Below are positions 1 to 5,630 of a stretch of 13,955 bases of DNA, in pieces; positions within the stretch are counted from its first letter, which is position 1, and every line of letters starts with the position of its first letter. The notes below the pieces were generated by a model. It saw only the letters and a list, made by a program, of their open reading frames with translations. It was not told the origin of the DNA and ran no database searches. Location: NCBI GenBank assembly GCA_011682355.1, contig JAACEU010000003.1, forward strand, positions 1 through 13,955, given 5' to 3'. A program made the translations under genes and the position numbers. The DNA comes from Nitrospirota bacterium. Its GTDB lineage: Bacteria > Patescibacteriota > Gracilibacteria > UBA1369 > LOWO2-01-FULL-3.

Positions 1-168
1 ACCTATTGGTTCTTTGAACTCAACTATGATGTCTATATCGCTATTTTTTGTACTTTCGCCTCTAGCAGTTGATCCAAATATTCCAATTTTTTTTACATTG
101 AAGTTTTTTTGCAGGGTCTCAAAATTTGCGTCTATAAGTCCAATTATTGACTGTAATTCTTTATTCAT
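1..168 (-). CDS. MNT-type nucleotidyltransferase domain protein (5' part, cut by window edge)
   Basis: This frame starts at the ATG at 168, reads leftward and is still open at base 1, giving the first 56 residues. About residue 29 onward shows the nucleotidyltransferase signature: a GIFGSTARGE stretch, then NSDIDIIVEF. This is the GS...RG...SDID core in which the two aspartates bind the metal ion. Small stand-alone proteins of this kind (MntA family) are often the antitoxin partner of HEPN (HepT) toxins, which they inactivate by AMPylation. The partner would lie left of the window and is not seen. Other roles, such as an aminoglycoside-nucleotidyltransferase-like enzyme, remain possible. No Shine-Dalgarno site precedes the start; the leader is A+T-rich. 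An upstream in-frame extension is not needed, because the visible N-terminus matches the usual short helix before the GS motif. Confidence 0.85.
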   Translation of the reverse strand, partial: MNKELQSIIGLIDANFETLQKNFNVKKIGIFGSTARGESTKNSDIDIIVEFKEPIG

Positions 169-240
169 TGGGATTTGTTTAGCGGTAAAAATATACCATT
201 TTTTCTATAAAACCAAAATACAAACATAAAAGAAAACTGA

Positions 241-271
241 ATAATTAACAAAAAAGTGTAGGGAGTGAACG
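241..271. repeat. Left copy of an inverted repeat flanking the 312-731 gene
   Basis: This copy matches the reverse complement of 841-867 over all 27 bases of that copy, apart from four extra bases (tagg or equivalent) in the left one. Similarity continues weakly outward (tgaa next to the repeat on both sides). The copy overlaps the terminator of the 312-731 gene. Confidence 0.8.
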
Positions 272-280
272 CGTCCCTAC
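250..280 (-). terminator. Rho-independent terminator of the small membrane protein gene
   Basis: On the - strand a perfect 7-bp stem (GTAGGGA/TCCCTAC, 258-264 with 274-280) encloses a 9-nt loop. It is followed, after AC, by six T. It lies about 30 bp past the stop of the 312-731 gene and points away from it, as a terminator of that gene should. Confidence 0.7.
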
Positions 281-311
281 GGAGGTCCTCTGGCTTTTTG
301 AACCTTCATGA

Positions 312-731
312 CTACTCTCCTCCTTTCGGCTCGCTAACTGGTGGGGGTGGAAATTCTATATAAGACACTCCCACTCTGATACATATCCAACCTGTAACAA
401 GAAGTATAACTCCTCCCGCAAACATGCTGGTGGAATTATAGTACTGCTTTGAAGATGCAGTTAGAATGGGAACGGAGAATGCTGTGAAAACATATCCAAT
501 TATTAATAAAACCTTCTCAAACCCTTGCCATCTTGCCCTGCTTGGCTCTCTAATACTCTCATGAAATCCTAGCTGGCCCGCTATTCCTGCGCTAGCGACA
601 GCCCATCCCAGGTAGAGGAAAAGAGGATTGCCCTTGTAACACATGGTGATTATAGAAACACCTGCTCCTGCTAAACTGACTATTATGCAAGCCCAGGGAA
701 ACAGAGTTATGCTCATTGGTTTTTTTGCCAT
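312..731 (-). CDS. Small four-helix membrane protein, unknown function
   Basis: I do not recognise a family. The 139-aa product has four hydrophobic stretches at roughly residues 8-30, 36-54, 73-95 and 102-123, and a short cytoplasmic-looking tail rich in proline (PPPP) and charge. There is no cleavable signal peptide and no catalytic motif. The start at 731 is supported by AAAGGA eight bases before the ATG, which is the only convincing Shine-Dalgarno site found in front of an annotated start in this window. The gene stands alone, ends in a good terminator, has a structured 5' leader, and sits between two inverted copies of a roughly 27-bp sequence. Position among toxin-antitoxin genes and the different initiation signal hint at acquisition from elsewhere, but this is inference. 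Confidence 0.7.
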   Translation of the reverse strand: MAKKPMSITLFPWACIIVSLAGAGVSIITMCYKGNPLFLYLGWAVASAGIAGQLGFHESIREPSRARWQGFEKVLLIIGYVFTAFSVPILTASSKQYYNSTSMFAGGVILLVTGWICIRVGVSYIEFPPPPVSEPKGGE

Positions 732-772
732 ATTTCACGTCCTTTCGGGTTGTTGATTCCTTGGAAAAACTC

Positions 773-817
773 CTCCTCTACTAACTTTTACTTTTGTAAA
801 AATCAGAAGTAGGGGAG
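773..817 (-). promoter_or_regulatory. Long hairpin in the 5' region of the small membrane protein gene
   Basis: The arms CTCCTCTACT (773-782) and AGTAGGGGAG (808-817) pair over 10 bp with one G-U type mismatch. Inside them a second perfect stem (TTTTAC/GTAAAA) has a four-base loop. Read on the - strand the hairpin is followed by GAGTTTTT, so it could act as an attenuator or as a terminator for transcription entering the gene. The role is inferred. Confidence 0.45.
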
Positions 818-840
818 CTTTTCACTGTGCACAACTAACA

Positions 841-867
841 CGTTCACTCCACTTTTTTGTTAATTAT
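841..867. repeat. Right copy of the inverted repeat flanking the 312-731 gene
   Basis: This is the reverse complement of 241-271 lacking four bases. Here the stem-forming half of the terminator is missing, so only the T-tract side is kept and no good hairpin forms. No clear target-site duplication is visible outside either copy. Confidence 0.8.
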
Positions 868-948
868 TTCAAGGATCAAACAAAAGGCATTAGTATTTGA
901 TTATAGGTTGAAATACAGCTTTAGGCAAATTGAGGTTTTGTAAATTTG

Positions 949-977
949 TTGACTTTTAGCAGATCTCTTGTTAGACT
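949..977 (+). promoter_or_regulatory. Promoter of the Phd/YefM-RelE-type pair
   Basis: A -35 box TTGACT (949-954) and a -10 box TAGACT (972-977) are separated by 17 bp. The expected start of transcription is near 984, leaving a leader of under 20 nt with no ribosome site before the antitoxin ATG at 1002. The promoter lies within a direct repeat that may be the operator. Confidence 0.5.
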
Positions 978-989
978 TTTAGTAGATCT
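951..989 (+). repeat. Two 16-bp direct repeats over the toxin-antitoxin promoter
   Basis: GACTTTTAGCAGATCT at 951-966 is repeated as GACTTTTAGTAGATCT at 974-989, with one mismatch and a 23-bp period (about two helical turns). The first copy covers the end of the -35 box and the second covers the -10 box and start site. Phd/YefM antitoxins commonly repress their own promoter by binding such paired sites, so this is the likely operator. Confidence 0.65.
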
Positions 990-1001
990 TTACTTTAAAT
1001 T

Positions 1002-1229
1002 ATGAATACTTTAATTGTTTCTTCGAAGGAATTCCGGGCCTCGTTTCCAAAATATCAGAAATTAGTGGAAAGTGGGGTTTCTATAACCATTGTTAAGAGG
1101 TCGAAGCCTATTTTCAAAATTGAACCGGTTGATTTGGAACATCAACATGGCATTACCGATGCTATTCTTGACTATGAAAATAAAAAGGCGAAGAAATTCG
1201 TTGAATATAACGATGTATTTAAGAAATGA
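1002..1229 (+). CDS. Phd/YefM-like antitoxin
   Basis: The 75-aa protein has the layout of a type II antitoxin of the Phd/YefM fold. The N-terminal half (about residues 4-43) follows the pattern of a strand, a helix starting SSKEFRASFPKYQKLVESG, then a strand pair ending RSKPIFKIEPV. This is the DNA-binding and dimerising part. The charged C-terminal third (about residues 48-75) is the part that would wrap the toxin. Its stop overlaps the toxin start by ATGA, so the two are translationally coupled. Two direct repeats over the promoter suggest self-repression. Family assignment is by sequence pattern only; the overall arrangement with a RelE-like partner makes it likely. Confidence 0.8.
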   Translation: MNTLIVSSKEFRASFPKYQKLVESGVSITIVKRSKPIFKIEPVDLEHQHGITDAILDYENKKAKKFVEYNDVFKK

Positions 1230-1513
1230 GATCTATATTCCATAAAAATTTCAAGAAATTCGTTCGGAGGATAAAGAACGAAATTTTGTTTAATCTAATA
1301 AAAAGCAAGGTTGACGGAGCTATTGAGAATCCGGCTAGGGGAAAGCTTTTGGAACAGCCGTTTAGGAAATATAAAGTTCGGGGAATTTCATTTGATTACA
1401 AAAATAATTCTTATAGGATTGCTTATCTTTTGAACAAGGGGGAAAACGAGATAGTTTTTTTGCTTATTGATTCCAGGGAAAATTTTTACTCGAAACTGAA
1501 GAAGATTTTGTAG
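1226..1513 (+). CDS. RelE/ParE-superfamily toxin
   Basis: The 95-aa, very basic protein lies 4 bp inside the end of the preceding antitoxin gene (ATGA overlap). Its second half shows the RelE-fold pattern: a strand with YRIAYLL, a strand with EIVFLLIDSRENFY, and a basic C-terminal helix. In this family the toxin usually cleaves mRNA at the ribosome, or inhibits gyrase in the ParE branch. The sequence alone does not decide which, and I cannot assign catalytic residues with confidence. The gene ends 22 bp from the end of the convergent 1536-1862 toxin gene. No ribosome site is visible, as expected for a coupled second gene. Confidence 0.75.
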   Translation: MRSIFHKNFKKFVRRIKNEILFNLIKSKVDGAIENPARGKLLEQPFRKYKVRGISFDYKNNSYRIAYLLNKGENEIVFLLIDSRENFYSKLKKIL

Positions 1514-1535
1514 GGTTTGTGTCGGGCTCGACTAT

Positions 1536-1862
1536 TTAAATCTCAATCTCTTTTCTGACCATTTCCAGATGTAGAGCTAATTCTTCTTGAGTGATTGATT
1601 CTTTGTTGGATTTTGAGTAGATACATATTGGCGTTATGATTTTGCCTAATTCAACAATCAAGATGTATATTCTATAGCCTCCTGACTTTCCTTGTCCTTT
1701 TTTTCTTAGTCTTATTTTGTAAATATTTGATGCAATCGAAATTGCACCTTTTGTAGTAAAGTTTTTTAGAGATTTTCTTAGTTCTTCAAGAAGACTTTTG
1801 TCCTTCTTTGATGCTTTTTTAAGCTGTTTCTTGAAGTATTTGGTTATCCAAAAATCATACAT
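1536..1862 (-). CDS. RelE-family toxin (HigB-2/PF06296-like)
   Basis: The 108-aa protein carries the hallmark of the HigB-2-like RelE family: the strand KIRLRKKGQGKSGGYRIYIL (about residues 49-68), followed by a hydrophobic strand and IYSKSNKESITQEEL (about residues 82-96), which enters the C-terminal helix. The GKSGGYR and YSK elements are the most conserved parts of that family. Members are ribosome-dependent mRNA endonucleases. Its start lies 8 bp inside the end of the ribbon-helix-helix antitoxin gene, so the order is antitoxin then toxin, one transcript from the 2139-2167 promoter. The usual partner of HigB-2 is an HTH antitoxin, so the ribbon-helix-helix partner is a less common pairing. 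Confidence 0.8.
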   Translation of the reverse strand: MYDFWITKYFKKQLKKASKKDKSLLEELRKSLKNFTTKGAISIASNIYKIRLRKKGQGKSGGYRIYILIVELGKIITPICIYSKSNKESITQEELALHLEMVRKEIEI

Positions 1863-2100
1863 CTTTTAATTGTTCATCTAAGCTCTTGTTCAGCTTACCT
1901 TGCTTTTTTAGCTCCATCAAAATTTTGCTAATTTTCTGTGTTTCTTGTTCGATTTTTAGTTCAATTGGGGTTTTGTGGTATTTGAAGAACTTTATTAGAA
2001 AACGGAAAAATTCTGATTTATTGGTATACCCTTCCTGTTTCATGAGCTCTTTAACTTCTTTTTCCTGGACCTCTGAGACTTTGAAAAATACTGGAATCAT
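1855..2100 (-). CDS. Ribbon-helix-helix (CopG-like) antitoxin
   Basis: I chose the ATG at 2100, giving 81 residues. A longer frame reaches back to 2274, but its extra 58 residues show no domain, and the best promoter (boxes at 2162-2167 and 2139-2144) would start transcription near 2132, downstream of most of that extension. The protein starts with the strand IPVFFKVSEVQ, then helix EKEVKELMKQEG, turn YTNKSEFFRFLIKFF and a second helix. This is the ribbon-helix-helix DNA-binding fold with the typical turn and SEF/R helix start. The basic C-terminal half (about residues 38-81) is likely to bind the toxin. There is no Shine-Dalgarno site. Confidence 0.75.
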   Translation of the reverse strand: MIPVFFKVSEVQEKEVKELMKQEGYTNKSEFFRFLIKFFKYHKTPIELKIEQETQKISKILMELKKQGKLNKSLDEQLKDV

Positions 2101-2119
2101 GGCTGAGATATAGTTATTT

Positions 2120-2167
2120 GATATATATACGCGCATACATTGTATATCATACTGATAGCTTTTGCAA
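2120..2167 (-). promoter_or_regulatory. Promoter and likely operator of the RHH/RelE pair
   Basis: On the - strand TTGCAA (2162-2167) and TACAAT (2139-2144) are 17 bp apart. Overlapping the -10 box and start site is an imperfect inverted repeat, with GATATATATAC (2120-2130) facing GTATATC (2142-2148). This is a plausible autoregulatory site for the ribbon-helix-helix protein. Confidence 0.5.
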
Positions 2168-2225
2168 TAATCTGTTGCTAAAAAAATGTTGTTGAGATCT
2201 GTACAACAGTTTTTTTGTGTGTTTG

Positions 2226-2234
2226 TGATATAAT
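2226..2234 (+). promoter_or_regulatory. Extended -10 promoter of yajQ
   Basis: TGATATAAT is a perfect TATAAT box (2229-2234) with the TGn extension. No good -35 box lies 17 bp upstream, which fits an extended -10 promoter. Transcription would start near 2241, about 20 nt before the yajQ ATG. Confidence 0.55.
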
Positions 2235-2259
2235 CCCGGTTGAATTTAACCTTATAAAT

Positions 2260-2754
2260 ATGGCGAAGGAGCATTCAATGGACGTATCGGTGCAGTTTGA
2301 CTTTCAGGAGTTGAAAAACGCTGTGGAAATGACGAAGAAAGAGGCATTCAACAGGTATGACTTGAAAGATGCGGGAGTTGAGATTGAACTTTCTGAGGAT
2401 TTGGTAAAGCTTACAACGCAGGGTAAAATGCATATCGAGTCGGTTTTTGGGATTTTGATGAAGAAAATGATTAGCAGGGGAGTTTCTCCAAAGATTTTGG
2501 ATAGGCAGGAGGTGAAGGAGATCGGTGGGATGAAAGTGAGGCAGGAAATGAAATTGGTAAAAGCTTTGGATCAGGATACGGCAAAGGGTCTTGCAAAAAA
2601 GATTCGAGAGTCTTTTCCGAAGGCGAAAGCGTTGATTCAAGGAGAGACGCTCAGAGTTGTTTCGGCGAAGATCGATGATCTACAAGCTATTATGCAGGAA
2701 TTAAAAGCGGACGAGAAAATATTGGTACCGCTGGAATTCGGGAATTTCAAGTAG
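2260..2754 (+). CDS. yajQ: YajQ family nucleotide-binding protein (DUF520)
   Basis: From the ATG at 2260 the product is 164 aa, about the length of typical YajQ proteins. It carries the family features in order: SMDVSVQFDFQELKNAVE (family SFDIVSEVDLQEVxNA), the RYDLK segment, the LTTQGKMHIESVFGIL helix region, the RQEMKLVKALDQDTAKGLAKK strand-helix, IQGETLRVVSAKIDDLQAIM, and the closing LEFGNF. YajQ proteins have two RNA-recognition-like alpha/beta halves and have been reported to bind nucleic acids or nucleotides, including cyclic di-GMP in Xanthomonas. The cellular role is unsettled. A frame open from 2215 adds residues without family similarity. An alternative ATG at 2278 has AAGGAG six bases before it, but would trim the N-terminal residues that homologues have. 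Confidence 0.93.
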   Translation: MAKEHSMDVSVQFDFQELKNAVEMTKKEAFNRYDLKDAGVEIELSEDLVKLTTQGKMHIESVFGILMKKMISRGVSPKILDRQEVKEIGGMKVRQEMKLVKALDQDTAKGLAKKIRESFPKAKALIQGETLRVVSAKIDDLQAIMQELKADEKILVPLEFGNFK

Positions 2755-2764
2755 AGTGCTAGAT

Positions 2765-2779
2765 GCGGCTTTGTGCCGC
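2765..2779. terminator. Short GC-rich hairpin between convergent yajQ and SLH genes
   Basis: GCGGC and GCCGC form a perfect 5-bp stem with a 5-nt loop between two convergent stop codons (2754 and 2787). There is no T-tract on either side, so it is at best a weak bidirectional terminator or an mRNA 3'-end stabiliser. Confidence 0.35.
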
Positions 2780-2786
2780 TCCGGAA

Positions 2787-4289
2787 TTACAACAACTCTT
2801 TTGCAAGTAGTATGATTTTTGCTACTTCTGCACGGTTTGGGACGTCGTCGGGTCGGAATGTTAGATCTTCCGCGTCACCGCTGACTAGTCCTTTTGCAAG
2901 TGCGTAAGCGATTGCATCGACATTTGCGTTATCAAGTGAGACATCTGAAAACGGCGCTCCTGTTGCTGTTGGGACTTCTATTCCGAGCAGGTCCATAACC
3001 ATCTGTACCAATTCTCCACGAGTTAATCCTTTTTTGAATTCTTCTTTGTCTTCTAAACTGTTTTCGATTCGGTCTTTGATGTCGTCGCTAAGTGAGTCTG
3101 AAAGTTCTTTCAGAGCTTTCTTTGCATAACCTTTTGCCCAGTGATCTCCGCTTTCAGCCGCTTCCGGGTCTTCATCGAGTACACATTGCATTACAAATTT
3201 TAGACCTTCTCCAAATAAAACGTCGTTTCCGGGTCTGAATTCGCCCAATGGATTTCCTTCTTTGTCGGTGAATCCGCTAATACACTCCTCTTCGTCCATT
3301 CTGTCTACGAAATAATAGAACCAGTCTTGGTCGTCGGTGTCTTTGAATGGGACTATTCCTTTTTCGAATTTGTCTTTTGTGGATTCGTCTTTGATGTCTT
3401 TGATTTTTTCTTCGAGTTCTTCTCCTGAAAGTCCTTCCAGTTCTTCGGCAACTTCGTCTGCGTCGATTCCGCTAAAATTGAAATCTTCCAGACTTGAGAG
3501 GAGGCTTCCGAGCCTTTCTCCCGCCTTTTCTCGGAATCTTTCCAGAGCTTTTAGAATTTTTCTATCTATGTTTATGTTTTTTTCTTCAAGTATGTCTGTC
3601 ACGTGATCTTGGAGATCGTCTGAGAATTGTTTGAAACATTGGCTGAAGTCTTTTTCGTCTTCATCGTCGTCTTCTTCGTTTGCTTCTTTTATACATTCAC
3701 CTAATTCGCGACCGAATTTTGACTCTTCGCTTGCGGATTTTATGTCTTTTCCTTTTGCCCACATTGCTGTGTGTTTTGCTTCTTTGGCGAGGTTTAACGC
3801 TGTTTCGTAATCACCTTCGTCTAGGGCTGTTGGAGCCTCTGCTAGTAGAGTTTTTGCTTTTTCAAGTGATTCCAGGGCTCTGGAAACATCTTTTCCTTCT
3901 TCTTCTTTTTCTGCAATTTTTTCTTCTGCTTCAGCTATTTTTTCTTCTGCGCTTTCGATCTTGTCTGCCGCGTGTTCGGCGGGATCTCTGACTTCGTCGT
4001 TGTCATCATCATCTTCGTCTTCGAGATCGTCGTTGTCATCATCATCTTCGTCTTCGAGATCGTCGTTGTCATCATCATCTTCGTCTTCGAGATCGTCGTT
4101 GTCATCGTCATCTTCGTCTTCGTTGAGGTCAACTGCCTCTACCGAAGCGGCTGTATCGGACTGGAGTTCTGCGTCTATGTCTGTGCTTGCGTCCAATACT
4201 GAACTTTTTCCCATCTCTATTACTTGGCTAAAAACTACCGATAAAGAGAGTATCAGCATCATTGCGATAATGATTAGTTTGTTCTTCAT
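2787..4289 (-). CDS. Secreted acidic SLH-domain surface protein
   Basis: The 500-aa protein starts with a clear signal peptide (residues 1-21, basic start, hydrophobic core, likely cut after VVFS). Residues about 56-99 are almost only Asp, Glu and Asn, with four copies of an 11-residue unit of the form LEDEDDDDNDD. A long Glu/Lys/Ala helical region (about 103-200) looks coiled-coil or helical-repeat-like, followed by another charged helical part. The C-terminus has SLH-type segments: about 313-372 (PFKDTDDQDWFYYFV ... EFRPG), about 380-436 (HWAKGYAKKAL ... LTRGELVQMV) and about 445-500 (PFSDVSL ... FRPDDVPNRAEVAK). SLH triplets bind secondary cell-wall polymers, so the protein is probably a wall-anchored or S-layer-associated component. 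The acidic stretch may bind calcium. It has a strong promoter of its own and no Shine-Dalgarno site. Confidence 0.8.
   Translation of the reverse strand: MKNKLIIIAMMLILSLSVVFSQVIEMGKSSVLDASTDIDAELQSDTAASVEAVDLNEDEDDDDNDDLEDEDDDDNDDLEDEDDDDNDDLEDEDDDDNDEVRDPAEHAADKIESAEEKIAEAEEKIAEKEEEGKDVSRALESLEKAKTLLAEAPTALDEGDYETALNLAKEAKHTAMWAKGKDIKSASEESKFGRELGECIKEANEEDDDEDEKDFSQCFKQFSDDLQDHVTDILEEKNINIDRKILKALERFREKAGERLGSLLSSLEDFNFSGIDADEVAEELEGLSGEELEEKIKDIKDESTKDKFEKGIVPFKDTDDQDWFYYFVDRMDEEECISGFTDKEGNPLGEFRPGNDVLFGEGLKFVMQCVLDEDPEAAESGDHWAKGYAKKALKELSDSLSDDIKDRIENSLEDKEEFKKGLTRGELVQMVMDLLGIEVPTATGAPFSDVSLDNANVDAIAYALAKGLVSGDAEDLTFRPDDVPNRAEVAKIILLAKELL
3994..4125 (-). repeat. Four 33-bp tandem repeats encoding Asp-rich units
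   Basis: Copies begin at 3994, 4027, 4060 and 4093 with an exact 33-bp period. The first three are identical over the shared core (tcgtcgttgtcatcatcat, then cttcgtcttcgaga). The fourth differs by a single base in the core (gtcatcgtcat) and at its end. Being a multiple of three, gain or loss of units keeps the frame. Confidence 0.9.
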
Positions 4290-4318
4290 AGTTTTTGTTT
4301 TTATTTTATATTGGTATG

Positions 4319-4347
4319 ATTATACTATAAATCTAGCTTTTTATCAA
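4319..4347 (-). promoter_or_regulatory. Promoter of the SLH protein gene
   Basis: On the - strand TTGATA (4342-4347) and a perfect TATAAT (4319-4324) are separated by exactly 17 bp. It is the best-formed promoter in the window. The leader is about 23-25 nt, A-rich, and lacks a ribosome-binding site. Confidence 0.7.
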
Positions 4348-4358
4348 GGGACGAGTTT

Positions 4359-4385
4359 TTGACATTTAGACGAATTTTGTATAAA
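4359..4385 (+). promoter_or_regulatory. Promoter of the 87-aa orphan gene
   Basis: A consensus TTGACA (4359-4364) is followed by TATAAA (4380-4385) at a short 15-bp spacing, or by TAAATT at 17 bp. Its -35 box lies only 11 bp from that of the divergent SLH gene promoter, so one regulator could act on both. Confidence 0.5.
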
Positions 4386-4414
4386 TTGCCCTCTTAGCAT
4401 TTAATTTTCGAATT

Positions 4415-4678
4415 ATGTCTAATTTTTTATCTCCATCTGAAAGACCAAAGAAGGACCCTCGTTATCCTGAAAACTTATTCTTGGATTCTACGAAAGAGGC
4501 TCTTGAGGAATCTGGCTGTGTAGTTGTTACCGCTGAGAAAAAAGATGATTCTGAAGTTTTGCATGTTTCGTTCCCAAATGACGCGGCTATTATAGTCGTG
4601 AAAACGACTCCGGATGGCAGGCTTTATGTCAGCAGTGAAATCATGCTTAGAGTTTTGCAGGATAAGCTGGGGATCTAA
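4415..4678 (+). CDS. Small hypothetical protein, 87 aa
   Basis: I do not recognise this protein. It is soluble, with no signal peptide or membrane segment. The first 20 residues are Ser/Pro/charge-rich (SPSERPKKDPRYPE). The remainder reads as helix (about 22-33), strand (CVVVTAE), strand (EVLHVSFP), strand (AAIIVVKTT), a PDGRLY turn, and a C-terminal helix (about 74-86), a compact alpha/beta pattern. It is transcribed away from the SLH gene from a closely spaced divergent promoter and converges with the aminotransferase gene, 17 bp away. Coding nature is supported by the good upstream promoter and a protein-like composition, but not by homology I can name. Confidence 0.65.
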   Translation: MSNFLSPSERPKKDPRYPENLFLDSTKEALEESGCVVVTAEKKDDSEVLHVSFPNDAAIIVVKTTPDGRLYVSSEIMLRVLQDKLGI

Positions 4679-4695
4679 AGTTGAATTTTGGAGCT

Positions 4696-5619
4696 TTAGT
4701 ATACCGACGTAAGCCATTTTGCGTATCGTGGCATTTCGCCTATTGATATACGATCGAGTAGCGATTTTAGTTTGCCTGTGTATTTGCCCATGTTTCCCGT
4801 TCCTATTATTTTTCTATCGACTGATCGGATGTAGGCTACTTTTGCGGCAGTTCCCGTTAAAAATAATTCGTCAAAGGCGTAGAGCGTTGATCGGTCGAAT
4901 TCTTCTTCGCGGACTTCGAGTCCGATTTCGTTTTCGAATAATTCAATTGCTGAGCGTCGTGTGATACCATTGAGGTTGTTTGCGTGAAGTGGCGGAGTGT
5001 AGACAATATTGTTTTTGATTCCGAAAATATTTGCTCCCGATGCTTCGCAAACTTTGCCGTCTCGGTTTAGGAAAATTGCCTCTGCGTAGCCGTTTTGGAG
5101 TGCTTCGGTTTTTGCTAACGCTGATGACGCGTACGCTCCTGTTATCTTTGCTTTTGTCGACATCATGTCGTCATCAAATCGTCTCCAGGATGAGACGCAG
5201 ACATCAAGTCCTTTGGTTGTGTCGAAATAATCTTTGAGTGAAATCATGTAGACAGCGAGGTCGTCGTCCGGGTTGTCAAAGCGCGGGGTTAGCATTGTAG
5301 ACGCGGCGTAGAGCGTTGGGCGAAGGTAGACATCTTCTTTTGCGCCGTTCTTTTTTATGAGCTTGAAAATCAGTTCTTCGAATTTTGGAGATGAATAATT
5401 GAATTTCATTCCTAGTATTTTTGCGGCTTCTTTGAGTCGTTGGTAATGATCTTTGAGTCTGAAAAGGTATAGATTTTTGTGGGTTTTGTTCCAGTGACCG
5501 CGAATTCCGGTAAAACAACCCAGCCCATATTGAACGGCTTTGCATTGGATTGGGACGGTAGCTTGGTCAGATTTTACAATTTTTTTTCGTATAAACGAAA
5601 ACGGGAATTGTTTTGGCAT
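4696..5619 (-). CDS. ilvE: Class IV aminotransferase, IlvE-like (branched-chain amino acid aminotransferase)
   Basis: The 307-aa protein has the whole fold-type IV PLP-enzyme plan and the usual length of IlvE. Residues 29-43 (VQYGLGCFTGIRGHW) match the N-terminal substrate-pocket motif. The Schiff-base lysine is probably K158 in STKAKITGAY. The PLP-binding region EASGANIFGI (192-201) and the phosphate-site FLTGTAAKVAYI (253-264) follow. The reaction expected is transfer of amino groups between 2-oxoglutarate/glutamate and leucine, isoleucine or valine. The motif here has Thr where most IlvE proteins have Glu (VFEGIR), so the substrate is uncertain and D-amino-acid or other class IV activities cannot be ruled out. 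It begins 11 bp after the stop of the membrane protein gene 5631-6047, so the two are probably cotranscribed. No other branched-chain genes are nearby, which suggests salvage or catabolism rather than full synthesis. Confidence 0.85.
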   Translation of the reverse strand: MPKQFPFSFIRKKIVKSDQATVPIQCKAVQYGLGCFTGIRGHWNKTHKNLYLFRLKDHYQRLKEAAKILGMKFNYSSPKFEELIFKLIKKNGAKEDVYLRPTLYAASTMLTPRFDNPDDDLAVYMISLKDYFDTTKGLDVCVSSWRRFDDDMMSTKAKITGAYASSALAKTEALQNGYAEAIFLNRDGKVCEASGANIFGIKNNIVYTPPLHANNLNGITRRSAIELFENEIGLEVREEEFDRSTLYAFDELFLTGTAAKVAYIRSVDRKIIGTGNMGKYTGKLKSLLDRISIGEMPRYAKWLTSVY

Positions 5620-5630
5620 GTGTTTATACT

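Noticed and set aside
14-229. Plus-strand 71-aa open frame at the left edge
   Set aside because: It lies antisense to the nucleotidyltransferase frame (1-168 minus), which has a clear family motif; the plus frame has none.
2101-2274. N-terminal extension of the ribbon-helix-helix antitoxin
   Set aside because: The likely promoter lies within it and the extension shows no domain; the ATG at 2100 starts right at the ribbon strand.
3935-4362. Long frames rich in Ser, Thr/Met or Val/Ile on both strands over the 33-bp repeats
   Set aside because: They are readings of the tandem repeat in other frames; the repeat period of 33 keeps every frame open. The real frame has a signal peptide and SLH segments.
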